In this document: positions 42,050 to 52,676 of the stretch, piece after piece | Layout: each line of letters begins with the position of its first letter | Position numbering within the stretch: the stretch's first letter is position 1 | Source of the DNA: Priapulus caudatus | Lineage: Eukaryota > Priapulida > Priapulimorpha > Priapulimorphida > Priapulidae | Assembly: GCF_000485595.1 (NCBI RefSeq) | Contig: NW_014577561.1 | Span: 93,227-157,226, forward strand | Direction: 5' to 3' | Length of the DNA: 64,000 bases | The notes under the pieces: model-generated | What the model saw: only the letters and a program-made list of their open reading frames with translations | Databases searched by the model: none | Told to the model about the DNA's origin: nothing | Program-made: the position numbers and the translations under genes

Positions 42050-43560
42050 ATGGGGCTTTGTGATCAAGGATTCGTCAGCTCCATTCACAGCGCCGTTGCA
42101 ATGGACAATGTGCTTAGAGCAAACAATAAACCGTTCTCGATAAGCCAGTGCCGGTATCATGTGAGACACCAGGAAGAAGCAATACGTTACGAAATGGAAC
42201 ATTATTCACATGAAATGATGTCTGTTAACCACCTGTTTTAGGAAGATAGCGCAGTCAGAATGGACGATTCTGAGTTAGTTGTCAACCATGAATTCACCAC
42301 TGGACGTACTGAAGGCGGGAGCAAAAGGTTGATGACATGAGGCAATGTGGTTACCCATGAGAATCCGTTCAAGTATGTCGAAGATACAGAAACACGGCTG
42401 CACAACATCCTGTCGTCTGCCATTATGCCTGATGCTGTTCGAAGGATCTGTGACAATCAACGGAATCTGGTGTTGAGAGTACAATAAATTTTGAAGGATA
42501 GACTAATAGACAAAACGAAGCGCCTGAGTGATGTTATTCATAAACGGTGAACTGAAGACGTTTGCACAGCGCCATCGGTCGAAAGAAGAAACCAGCAAAA
42601 TATCAAACACAAACAAGAAAGAAGGATTTGGGTCAGCACAGAAGAAGTTAGATATTGCTCGAGTACGCGTTGTGATGCCCGCGATATGTGTCCAACACGA
42701 CCTTCGTGTCTCCCAGTTACCTCTTCGATGACGATGGTTTATGAAGAAACCTGCAAAGTGAACTGAACAAACGAACTCGAAAAGCACTGACCAGTGCTGA
42801 TTACACAGGTCCGTCTCAGTGGACGGCAATGCCAACTGCATACTTTGTAGATGTAATAGCATATGTGAGAAAATTAGAACGTCGTCATTGAGAACATTTG
42901 GAGATTTCTGTGAGGTATCTTGAAAACCCGTCATGGCCTTGAGTGTCAATGCCAGCCGTTATCGACTTTGTTTTTGATTCCTAATCGAAGGATCTGTGGA
43001 CAGTGAACGACAACGGAGGACAATGGACCACCGTCGAGTCAGTCAATCCTGAGACTAAACTGCCAAAGGAAATGGAACAGCTTCTGGGAAAATTAGAAGG
43101 AACTGCTGACTAGGTTCTGATTGACCAATGTCCTACACGAGTCCCTGGTGTGAAATTGTGGTTAGCCAAATTGAAGGGAGCACAGTGTCTACGAAGACAG
43201 AGGTCAGTCTATTCGGGAATTACAAACGAATACAATGAACTCGATTCTACTCTGAAGAAGCGGAGTTTCGAATCATGCCCCATGTTTTTGCATGCCATAT
43301 CAGGATCGGTGTCAAAGGATTGTCACGCTGTCAATGACACTGATGTGTTGGTGTTGTTGTTACATTTCAGCCAGATCTTTAAAACGCATGTATGGTTAAA
43401 CGTGGAGAGCAGGTGTAGGGGACAGTATCAAGTACATCCCCAGTACATGTATTGGCATAAAGCAGGGGCGTGAATTATGTGATGTACTGCCGGCGCGTTC
43501 ATGCGTTGACTGGATGTGACATCACAAGCAAATTTGGCACCAAATTGGCAGCTCCCAAAG
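42050..43560 (+). pseudogene. Transposon A gene, copy 1 (broken), nuclease-like family
   Basis: The same protein as copy 2 (52677-54240) but with more frame breaks. Readable pieces include VVNHEFTTGRTEGG, CNGIT-type spacers, and a piece with DTDVLVLLLHFSQIF. See copy 2 for domains. Confidence 0.65.
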
Positions 43561-44615
43561 CGAACCCAATAGCACACCTCAAGGAATCGGGAAAGAACTC
43601 GGACATATTTTAGAGGCTTTTACTCCACCTATAGTCAGATGAACTGTTTGAGTGTCCTTACTCTGGAACCTACAGACTTTGGATTCGAATTATCAGATGG
43701 TGCTTGCTTGTTGCGCGTAGTTTCCATCTACCTTGCGCGACGATGTTGCAGTTGTGTGTTCCTGTGTGAAGTGTTCTACAGCAAGGTGCGTGTGTCAACA
43801 AAATGGTGCCAAGTGTTGCGAATTTTGCAAAGGCCAGACCGAACAAGTCGATGACTGCAGAAACCCAAATTGGTATCCTAAGGACACAGTGATCAGTATT
43901 AAAGTTACCTACCAATAATATCATGATACTGTAAATGTCTCTGGTATTAATAGCGATTTGTGAAAACTTGTTCAATAAATGACGGTCATATTTGTGGCCA
44001 TCTTAGCTTTGAATGGTGATGCAGTGCGTTTTTAATCTGGTTATTAGTCTCAGTGGATAACCTGACCCTAAAACATAGGGATAGACACGAAAATTACACT
44101 CTATCATAAGTCTGCAAGAAGTTATAGCATGTTATATGATACGGTGTCCCTTTCGTGGCATCTTAGATTTAACCAATGATGCAATTCATTTTCGTACGGG
44201 TATCAGTTTTAATGGATAGCCTGACCCATAAAATAGGGATAGACACCAAAATCAACCTCCTATCATAAATAGGTGGCGAGTTATGGTCAATTACATGAAT
44301 TGACGGCCATCTTGAACGCCATCTTGAATTTACTTATCCTTCCCATGATTCAGAATGTCTACCCAAGTTTTTTTACTCCCAGGGGTGTCCCTACATGAAT
44401 CAAGCGTCAAACTGCGGGGACATATAAATGCACACAGGACTTCCTCCAGCTGATAGACTATTAACAGTAAACACCCAAGGCTTTGGGGTGAGAGAGAGCG
44501 AGAGGGGGAGGGGAGAAATAAGAGAGGTGGGGGTGAAAGGGAGAAAGAAAATCTAATAAACTGGAAGAATGAAACAAAATGCAGCAGGAAATTACAGTTA
44601 ATTTTACGGTTTCAG

Positions 44616-44714
44616 ATTGATGACCTGGAGGTAAACAAGGAGGGTCTACCACAGTATACTGCACTTCTGCAACTAGCAGCTTCTGCACAGAATAATGCAA
44701 GCGCAGCAACGTGA
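44616..44714 (+). CDS. COG2: COG2 exon n (terminal), copy 1
   Basis: Reads IDDLEVNKEGLPQYTALLQL, then AASAQNNASAAT and TGA, matching the C-terminal end 'LGLQASDIKSFSALAELVAAAKDQ' of COG2. Acceptor TTTCAG, phase 0 as required after exon m. A second copy with the same protein sequence is at 55256-55354. Confidence 0.9.
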   Translation: MDDLEVNKEGLPQYTALLQLAASAQNNASAAT

Positions 44715-44940
44715 ATGAGCACTTCCCTCCTATCTACAAATCTTAAAGCCATATACTACAATCAGCATCCTATGCTTGATATATTTCTAGCAACCTTTTA
44801 ATAACGCCATATGCAATCAAACTGCATGAGACTCGCATTATAGAAACCCCCAAAATGTCCTTTATAGACAGGTATTCATTCTATACAGCTTAGGTGGTTT
44901 TACTGTATAGCTGCCTCTCAAGGAAATGGCAAGTCACCTT
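44715..44940 (+). other. COG2 3' UTR region (copy 1)
   Basis: AT-rich DNA after the stop codon. No clear AATAAA was fixed before the next transposon. Confidence 0.35.
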
Positions 44941-44944
44941 TGGT

Positions 44945-47362
44945 GATTCCGTGTCAGATCACCCAATGGGTTACACTTACCCTTTCCAAATTGGCTGAAA
45001 TTTGTTTATGGGGTAATTTCGGCTGAAAAAGCTGAAATTTCAAATTTCAGCTCCCTCAGACAAACGCGTTTTCGCGCAACGCCACGCCATTTTTTGGCGA
45101 TTTTGCCCAATATGGACGCACCCGTCAATTTTCAAATGGTCGATCTCTGTAACTACTAGGCCAAATTGTTAATATTGGTGTCTTTGGAAAGCTAATTGCA
45201 TAGGCAATCCAAATCTGTCATTATTTATTATATAGGAGCAGTATAAAGTTGATGACCTTTTGACCTTTACTTGACCTTGAATTTGACCTGTGGATCACGT
45301 AACCTTGAGATGAACTTCATTGAAAATTATACCTCAACATGTTTTCTACATAATATACAAAAATTGGAGATATAATATTTTTTGTTTGCTTCCAGCTCTT
45401 CTCAAAGTTGGCATAATAGTGTGCATATAACGCCTATTCCATATGCATGCTGTATATGTAGGCACCATATGTATACCATTTCAATCTATTCGGATATCAA
45501 GTTAATCCCAAACATTGGCTTTGCTGTACATAACCTGATTGAGAATGACAGGTGGCAATAACATTCTAAATGACGATTCAGTCTAATGAAAAATCATTTT
45601 TACCATGTTTTCAATTATCAAATAATTCATTGATCATCATCGATCAAGTCGCCGGATGCACCCTTGAAATCCTCGCAGCATCGTTTTCTGAGATAAAGTA
45701 CTTTCTGGAAGAGGATAATGTAAGAGATGGGGTTTGATTGTACACAGAATATCATCTTCTGTAACCCAGCATTGATCTGTTTCCAATGGCTATTTGAATT
45801 GCTTGGTAGGTCCCATGAGGTGCATAAATTGATGCGTGTAGTCACCAAACTCCTCCGAAATTTCTCCACCATGCCAATCCAGCGAAAGCCATCATAAAGA
45901 CAGCAGATCAAAGTTTGTTCCTTTATTTCTGATTGCACAGATGGTTCTGGTTCTAGTTCTGCATCATTATTGTCTGAAACATGTACTAAATCCGCAGGCC
46001 ACTTGGTTACTCAACTTGTACACATGTAGCGTAGAGTTGGAGACTGGAACGAATCTGTGGTATGTGCAGTGTCTCTTTGATAGTTTTCACCAATATCAAA
46101 CCTGTCCTTTAACTCTGAAGCTGATTGAGTTACATCCTCTGGTCAGGTGTCACATTGAAAAACGTGATACCAGGGATATTCTCCACGCAGAAATCCATAA
46201 TTCCGTCCGCTGTCAGAATCTGGTCATTATATGGGCGCTGCAGGCTAGCCTTGGTGACTAGTATCGCTTAATGACAGTCCCTCCTATACCGTCACAGGCA
46301 CTCTTGCCATGTGATGTTGCAAAGAAGTTCTGAGACAGTAATGATGCAGAACTAGAACCATCTGTGCAATCAGAAATAAAGAAACAAAACTTGGTCTGCT
46401 GTCTTTATGACGGCTTTCCGTGGATTGGCATGGTGGAGGAAATTTCGGAGGAGTTTGGTGACTACCACATCAATTTTATGCACCCTCATGGACCTACCAA
46501 GCAATTCAAATGGCCATTGGAAACAGATCAATGCTGGGTTACAGAAGATGATATTCTGTGTACAATTAATCAACACCCCATCTCTTACATCAGCCTCTTC
46601 CAGAAAGTACTTTATCTCAGAAAACGATGCTGCGAGGATTTCAAGTGTGCATCCGGACTTGATCATTGATGATCAATGAATTATTGATAATTGAAAACAT
46701 GGTAATATAATGATTTTTCATTAGACTGAATAGTCATTTATAATGTTATTGCCACCTGTCATTCTCAATCAGGTTATGTACAGCAAAGCCAATGTTTGGG
46801 TTTAACTTGATATCTTAAATAGATTGGTATGGTATACATATGTGCCTACATGTACAGCATTGCATAGGAATATAGGCGTTATTGCACCTACTATGCCAAC
46901 TTTGAGAAGAGCTGGAAAGCAAACAAAAAATATTATATCTCCAATTTTTAAAAACATGTTGAGGTATAATTTTCAATGAAGTTCATCTCAAGGTTACGTG
47001 ATCCACAGGGTCAAATTCAAAGTAAAGGTCAAAAGGTCATCAAACTTTATACTGCTCCTATATAACAAATAATGACAGATTTGGATTGCCTATGCAATTA
47101 GCTTTCCAAAGACACCAATATCAACCAATTTGGCCTAGTAGTTACAGAGATATGACCATTTGAAAATTGACGGGTGCGTCCATTTTGGCCAAAATCGGCA
47201 AAAAAGGGCGCGCCGTAGCGCGAAAACCGTTTGTCCGACGGAGCTGAAATTTGAAATTTCAGCTTTTTCAGCCTAAATTACCCCATAAACCAAATTTCAG
47301 CCAATTTGAAGGTGAGGTGTAAATTTCCATTTTTTTTGGGTGATTTGACACGGAATGACCCC
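44945..47362. mobile_element. Palindromic transposon B, copy 1, about 2.4 kb, arms about 1.1 kb
   Basis: The ends GGTGATTCCGTGTCAGATCA / inverse TGATTTGACACGGAATGACC bracket near-complete inverted arms (for example GAAATTTCAAATTTCAGCT on both sides). Each arm carries a coding piece pointing outward: - at 45627-45938 and + at 46364-46669. Between them is a short spacer, so the element is almost one large hairpin. Copy 2 lies at 55590-58085. Confidence 0.8.
46364..46669 (+). CDS. Transposon B arm protein: WIGMVxEISEExGDY domain, intact piece
   Basis: Reads CCLYDGFPWIGMVEEISEEF, then GDYHINFMHPHGP, FKWPLETDQCWVTEDDILC and a C-terminal KYFISEN-like tail in another frame. This small aromatic-rich domain (Trp-Ile-Gly-x-Val...Phe-x-Trp-Pro...Cys-Trp-Val) occurs at the C-terminus of transposon-encoded proteins in aquatic invertebrates, from memory; it looks like a chromo/Tudor-like barrel, which is inference. 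The inverted copy in the other arm (minus, 45627-45938) is frame-broken. No catalytic domain is present in this element. Confidence 0.55.
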   Translation: MQSEIKKQNLVCCLYDGFPWIGMVEEISEEFGDYHINFMHPHGPTKQFKWPLETDQCWVTEDDILCTINQHPISYISLFQKVLYLRKRCCEDFKCASGLDH

Positions 47363-48310
47363 TTTATAAAAAGGCCACTACCACTAAAAACACCCTGTTC
47401 TTTAGAGACAGGTGTCCATCTGCAGAGGTGTTGGCTAACATAGTATTGGCTGTATATGTCATCTGTACGTAATATGACACGTTTGTCTTCTGATCATGAT
47501 GGCTGATGTGCTCTTCATACTGGTATAGGATATGGTCAGCAATGCACCTTGTGAGAGTGGTGACATTTTAGAGTGAGACCAATGAGTAAGTAGATGCAGG
47601 TGCATCATTGAGATTGCACGTTTATGTGCGCCCAACACGGATGTCACGTTAATCGCATTGGGGAGGGGTTGCCCTTCTATATTGAGTATTTCCAGAGGAA
47701 TCCATGTATGGCGTTACTCACTTGAATGCTGATAACGTTCGTTATAAGATTTTGTTGTGCCTAGATTGTTGTTCCTCTCACATGTAGGTTCCAAGTCTAT
47801 GGGTTTCAGAGGCACGCTTATAATCGTTAGCAAGACAGTGCAAGTTTGAAATGTTCGTTCTTGAAAGACCTTCTATGTACCGTTTCGTGGATTTTTGTGC
47901 ATTGTCGGACCCACCACATATTAAGGAAATACACACATTTTTATCATTACACACCTAGCTAAACGAAGCTATGCTACTAGAAGCATCTAGAAACCTATTT
48001 TAAACTCATTGGAGCACAGTACTTACTCATATACTAAACGTAATACTAATTCCAGCAAAACATGGAGTGAAACCAGCAAGCTTACTTGCTTGAAATATTT
48101 TCTACTGGTCTTTCAATGTTATGCGATAAAAGTTTTCTCCCCATTTATTACTCCAAATCAGTTCCTTCTTGTTTCACGATTATTGAGCTGTTATCAAACA
48201 CAATTTGCTTTATTCACGGAGGAACAGTGACAAACAAAGTATGAAGCTGAAATGGTGATCATGTGATCAGGAGTCTATCAATATACCCTATACCCTATTG
48301 GGTATATACC
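47363..48310. other. Spacer between COG2 and MAD2L1BP (copy 1), nothing recognised
   Basis: No exons seen. The inverted flanks AGTCTATCAATA / TATTGATAGACT at 48270-48285 and 48695-48707 bracket the MITE that follows. Confidence 0.45.
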
Positions 48311-48684
48311 TAGGGTCCATATATACAGAGAGTTGCGCCATGACGAGTCGGGAAAAATCGGTCACGTGGTCGCTGGACGACAGGTTGTTTCCAAATGGAT
48401 ACGCACGGCTATGGCCGTAAGAAAGTGTACAATTAAATTATCATATGGCGCGAACGATTTGAGTTACATTTCTAGAAATCTAGATACACGTAGACACATG
48501 TCTTAGCTATAATCTCTGTAAATTTTGAGTTTATTGAAGCACGATTAGTCTAATTAATTACTACGGACCATTGTACAGCGTATCCATACAGAGCTGTACT
48601 TAAGCGGCAGCGGTGAGGATCCATTTGGAAACAAAATGGCATCAAATCCCGAGTTGGCGCAACTCTCTGTATACAGGGACCCTA
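48311..48684. mobile_element. hAT-like MITE (TAGGGTCC family), 374 bp, TSD TATATACC, copy 1
   Basis: Starts TAGGGTCCATATATACAGAG and ends CTGTATACAGGGACCCTA, with TATATACC on both sides. An internally deleted relative of the 3882-4690 element, sharing GAGTTGCGCCATGACGAGTC and GGCGCGAACGATTTGAG. Confidence 0.85.
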
Positions 48685-48692
48685 TATATACC

Positions 48693-49473
48693 CTATTGAT
48701 AGACTCCTGATGTTATCATATACGTGGGTAAATTATACATAACGGTCATAACATGCATGGAATTCTGTGATTTGCAAATGCTTTAAGCAGTCGAATGAAT
48801 TATTATTAATATAGTACTCTTGACATTTTACGTAGAATGTTTTGGTTTATGATTACAGATGATTACTACTTGGAAGAATTATATTTAAAGATATTTCAAT
48901 AAACTTGGTTTATAAATTGAAAATTATGTTAGCGGTTTTGTACACAGAATATATTCAGATAGCTGTCTAAATATGTTAAACAATGACAGTTCTATTTAAA
49001 ACTGGAAACTAGTGAATTTGTTACTTTAGTTTTAATGGATTAGTAAAAAATATGCACATAAGCAGTTTTGACTGAATTTTATATAAATCAATAATGGAAA
49101 TGTATAAAATCAAATTCACACTATTAAAACATCTTCTTAACCATAGCATAATATTAGCCTACATTTTTATAGGCAAGTTGGTATGCATGCATTTGAAAAC
49201 ATAACTGCACATTATCAGTTATTTTAGAACTATTAGCTTGCCTATTATATCTATCTATTATTCCTGTTTAAATTGATTACGATACACAGATTTTTGTAAT
49301 TATTAGAATGGAAAAGTACATTAAATATCAAGTTGGCACCACTTTGCCTCATCAATATTTGATAACACTATATAAAGCTGCACCCAAACGTTATTCTGTG
49401 TATAGTACACGTCCCAAATAATGAGACCAAGGTAAAAAAATGCACGCACTTAAGACAGCAGTTTTATTTAATT
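48693..49473. other. AT-rich spacer downstream of MAD2L1BP, nothing recognised
   Basis: AT-rich, no exon. The minus-strand poly(A) signal of MAD2L1BP (AATAAA) lies at about 49463-49468, just after its stop codon. Confidence 0.5.
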
Positions 49474-50250
49474 TTAAACCCATATATCTTCTGGCTTTGA
49501 CTCTCTGCACGTCTTGTACTTAAATCCTTTAATGCTAAGAGGTGCTTGAAACCAAACAAGATCACAAGTACTATCAGCTTGTCCTGAACGATGAAGGCTA
49601 CCACAAACATTCTCCTTGTTTTGCTTATCACCGAGCGACCCATTTTCCAATCCGAAAACATCTAATGGAAAAAATTCCTCCGGCCCATTACCACCTGTCA
49701 TTGGCGGAGATTCCCTATAGCGAGTAGCACGATCGAATGACGATGAAAACTCTCTTTTAGTATCATCGACAGACAAACCCTCATCGTCAGAACCATTCCC
49801 CAGAAGCTCCTTGTTGAGGAGCTCTAAGGTGACTTTAAATGCGCGCGCGGGCATGCTGTAACCGTGGTGTGGGTGAAACCACTGCAGGCCGCAGTTGCGC
49901 GTCGTGCGTATGAGTAGCGCAATGTTTGTCAGCGCTAGGCGCTTCACGTCGTACAACCTTGGCTCCTCAACGAGTCGCTGAAAGACCTTACGGATGCAGT
50001 ACGCCCGGGAAAGTTCTAGGCCACAGACGCCCGCCTGCCGCGGAAAGTCGACAACATAGAGCTCCTTCGGGGCTACGACGGTTGCGCCGAATATCAGTGC
50101 AACCTGCTGGATGTGGATGCCACTTGCAAATGCGGCCTCGACGTTGCGAAAGAGTTCATCAAGGTCAGCGATCAGCTTTTTAGCCTTCCACCCGCTCATG
50201 TTGTTCGCTGTGGTTTGGTGGTGCCCCCTGGTCGTAGTGTCTAAACATAA
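49474..50250 (-). CDS. MAD2L1BP: MAD2L1BP (p31comet) last exon, copy 1
   Basis: p31comet is a HORMA-fold adaptor that binds closed MAD2 and helps TRIP13 to take apart the mitotic checkpoint complex, silencing the spindle checkpoint. This exon reads KKLIADLDELFRNVEAAFAS, VVAPKELYVVDFP, RTTRNCGLQWFHPHHGYSMP and, near the end, DLVWFQAPLSIKGFK. These match the conserved p31comet blocks '(A/S)PKE.YELD', 'RNCGEDWFRPKLNYRVPSRG' and 'IWFQAPVTFKGF'. A linker of about 70 acidic/Ser-rich residues between them is longer than in vertebrates. The acceptor TTTGTTTGCAG precedes the exon; stop TAA and AATAAA follow. Upstream exons (to the right on this strand) are not in copy 1. Confidence 0.85.
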   Translation of the reverse strand, partial: LCLDTTTRGHHQTTANNMSGWKAKKLIADLDELFRNVEAAFASGIHIQQVALIFGATVVAPKELYVVDFPRQAGVCGLELSRAYCIRKVFQRLVEEPRLYDVKRLALTNIALLIRTTRNCGLQWFHPHHGYSMPARAFKVTLELLNKELLGNGSDDEGLSVDDTKREFSSSFDRATRYRESPPMTGGNGPEEFFPLDVFGLENGSLGDKQNKENVCGSLHRSGQADSTCDLVWFQAPLSIKGFKYKTCRESKPEDIWV

Positions 50251-50890
50251 CTGCAAACAAAAAAATGTCATTAAAAAAACATAATAATAATATAAATATA
50301 AATGTCATATCTTTTTTCGAATTGATGCTGCAGCATAGCAAGCCTCCGTTTTTGCAATGCTAATACAACCATTGTTATCACCACTAATAGGGGTTGGACG
50401 ATTCATCGATATATCCATGTATTCGAAAACAAACCTAGGCGATATGCATTTAACGATACGTTTGACTGTTCATGATACACGTATTGATACTCTGCTGAAT
50501 AAAATCCGTATCATTTAGTAGCATAGTTCATCAGCAAATAGAACAAGTATGACACAATTCGCAGTAAGTTCAATAGCAGTCATTTATTAAGTGCTCCGCC
50601 ATGCTGATTTGTAAGCATTCATATGATTTCTAGGGGACTATAGTTTGTACTTTGTATAGTCTGTTACGTGGTTTTTCTACAAAGTATTGTGATACAAATC
50701 ATGCTATTTTATTAAGTTGTTTTCATGGCACAAGCTGTCTGCAAAAATGGCTACGAGTCTGTAGGTCATTCGACAACGCAGCAGGTATGTAACACTTTCT
50801 GTATGCTGGCACTTGCTAGCTCCACCCTCGCTGGCTGTGATGCCGTGTTCAAGTTGTAAACTATTGTTTGAGTTATTAAACCAGTATTAA
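50251..50890. other. MAD2L1BP intron (copy 1), nothing recognised
   Basis: AT-rich intronic DNA. Confidence 0.4.
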
Positions 50891-50897
50891 ACGTATA

Positions 50898-51355
50898 CAG
50901 TGGCGTAGACAGGTCCTCAGTTGTGGGGGGAATGATTTCGGTGTTACTTCCAAAGTACTTCGCAAAATATACGAAGAGTGTGTGTGCGTAGCGGCCACCG
51001 CGAGCGCCTTTGCGCGAAGCCCTTAACGGGTGGGGTCCAGGGGCCCACCCTAGGGCCCCTGGCGAGGTGCAGGGGGAGAGTCCTTGCCCGGGGTGTAGGG
51101 GGCGGAGCCCCTGGAAGCTCTTGGATTTTTGCAATTTAGAACCTTCAAAATGGCCGTTTTTGAGGGAATTGAACCAAAATTGAAATTGTAAGTGCAATAT
51201 TTGTGAATTCTAGGGTTATCTTTTTCTTTGGATCCCTGACGTTTAATAACACGCAACGCGACACAATTTAAAATTTTAGCAAATAAACAGACATAACTAA
51301 ATACAACAAAATACAACAAAATAACAAAATACGGCACTTAATAACAATACCTGAC
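50898..51355. repeat. GC-rich dispersed repeat starting CAGTGGCGTAGACAG
   Basis: Begins CAGTGGCGTAGACAGG, like ends of the CAGGGGCGTAGCCAG family, then a GC-rich block with GGGCCCACCCTAGGGCCCCT. The reverse-strand frames over it are repeat products. Duplicated at 61645-62090. Confidence 0.5.
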
Positions 51356-51359
51356 GCCG

Positions 51360-51620
51360 TTTTTTAGCTCATCTGACGAAGTCGATGCAGCTTGTAGAAT
51401 CGCACGATTGTCCGTCTGTCCGTGTGTCCGTCCGTGCGTGCGTCCGGCCCTCCGTCCGTCCGTCAACAGTTGGGCACAAATCTTAACCGCTTGACGTACG
51501 TTCACGATATTCGGGACGTCGGGGGGGGATCGTCAAAACGAGTTGGGATGTCAAAGCTGGGGGTCAAAGGTCAAGAGGTGTAAAAGAAGGGGGAACATTC
51601 CCTCCTTAACTTAAGGTATA
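51360..51620. repeat. Dispersed repeat (TAGCTCATCTGACGAAG...), truncated by the duplication junction
   Basis: Shares GCTTGTAGAATCGCA, the CGTCCGTCCGTC tract and AACTTAAGGTATAGG with 18697 and 62100 copies; ends abruptly at the tandem junction. Confidence 0.8.
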
Positions 51621-52105
51621 GGGAGGAAATGACAGCCTAGATGACAGAAGAATAGGTCACCTAATTTAGCCATATTCTTGCTACGTTCATTTCAATAGTT
51701 TTTCCTGTCTAGACTCTTAAACTCGTCCATGCAGCAAGCTTATGGATTTGAATTATGGGTGTTTAAAAAAAAAGATAACTTGGCCAAAAAAAGTGTAGGC
51801 CCGGGCCTACAGTGCTACATACTGGCTATGCCACTGACTTCTCGCAGACTTATGAAAGTAGGGTAATTTTCGTGTCTATCCCTATGTTTTAGGGGTCAGG
51901 TTATTCACTGAGACTAATAACCAGATTAAAAACGCACTGCATCACCATCAAAGCTAAGATGGCCACCAAATATGACCGTCATTTATTGACCACTTTTCAC
52001 ATATCGCTATAATACTTGCAGCATTTACAGTATACATAATATTATTGGTAAGGTAACTTTAATACTGATCACTGTGTCCTTAGGATACCAATTGGGTTTC
52101 TGCAG

Positions 52106-52642
52106 TCATCGACTTGTTCGGTCTGGCATTTGCAAAATTCGCAACACTTGGCACCATTTTGTTGACACACGCACCTTGCTGTAGTACACTTCGCACAGGA
52201 ACACACAACTGCAACATCGTCCGGCAAAGGTAGATGGAACAAGCAAGCCATCTGATAATTCGAATCCAAAGTTTGTAGGTTCCAGAGTAAGGGCACTCAA
52301 ACAGTTCATCTGACTATAGGTGGAGTAAAAGGCTCTGAGAATATGTCCTGTAGCTGCGTGGCTAGTCGGTGGTAAGTCCAGAACGGTCACAGACTTGCTG
52401 TGGTAGTATAGACTATGTCGTAATTCATCCATATTTTGTATAGTATGGTTACCATGTTTCACGACCTGTACCAGATATAGTTCCGATTCAGCTAGACACA
52501 AATTGTCCGAGTTCTTCCCGAAGTCCTTGATGTGTGCTATTAGGTTCGCTTTGAGCGCTGCCAATTTGGTGCCAAATTTGCTTGTGATGTCACATCCAGT
52601 CAACGCATGAACGCCCGGCAGTACATCACATAATTCACGCAC
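52106..52642 (-). CDS. Transposon A gene C-terminus, inverted copy in left arm
   Basis: On the minus strand a 178-residue open frame reads LCDVLPGVHALTGCDITSKF, TIQNMDELRHSLYYHS, LPPTSHAATGHILRAFYSTY, LEPTNFGFELSDG and a Cys-rich end with CSCVFLCEVYY. It is the best-preserved copy of the C-terminal half. The Cys-rich tail (clean in the right arm as CSCVKCSTARCVCQQNGAKC) looks like a zinc-binding domain. Confidence 0.65.
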   Translation of the reverse strand: MRELCDVLPGVHALTGCDITSKFGTKLAALKANLIAHIKDFGKNSDNLCLAESELYLVQVVKHGNHTIQNMDELRHSLYYHSKSVTVLDLPPTSHAATGHILRAFYSTYSQMNCLSALTLEPTNFGFELSDGLLVPSTFAGRCCSCVFLCEVYYSKVRVSTKWCQVLRILQMPDRTSR

Positions 52643-52676
52643 CAGCTATTCATGGAAACTTTCTGAATGGGGCTTT

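Larger units (their letters stand above)
40345..44468. mobile_element. Palindromic transposon A, copy 1, about 4.1 kb, long inverted arms
   Basis: The left end (AGTTATAGTCTATCAGCTG) is the inverse of the right end near 44445-44468. The inverted arms are about 1 kb each; the left arm also carries a MITE (40700-41216). The arms contain a coding tail of a transposon gene, read on - in the left arm and on + in the right arm. The central part (about 42050-43460) holds the rest of the gene, broken by many single-base indels. The right arm lacks about 150 bp that the left arm has. It ends about 150 bp before the last COG2 exon. Confidence 0.75.
41011..51620. repeat. Tandem duplication, copy 1 (about 10.6 kb)
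   Basis: From ATGACAGCCTTAGATGACAG to AAGGTATAGGGAGGAA, this matches 51621-62397 in the same orientation, base for base apart from scattered small indels. The junction of copies joins a dispersed repeat (GGTATAGGGAGGAA) to the inside of a MITE (ATGACAGCC), with GAAAT common to both parental sequences. It carries the last exons of COG2 (+) and MAD2L1BP (-). Confidence 0.93.

Noticed and set aside
50766..51337. Long frames on - at 50.77-51.34 kb as upstream MAD2L1BP exons
   Set aside because: They cover the GC-rich dispersed repeat and show no p31comet motifs.
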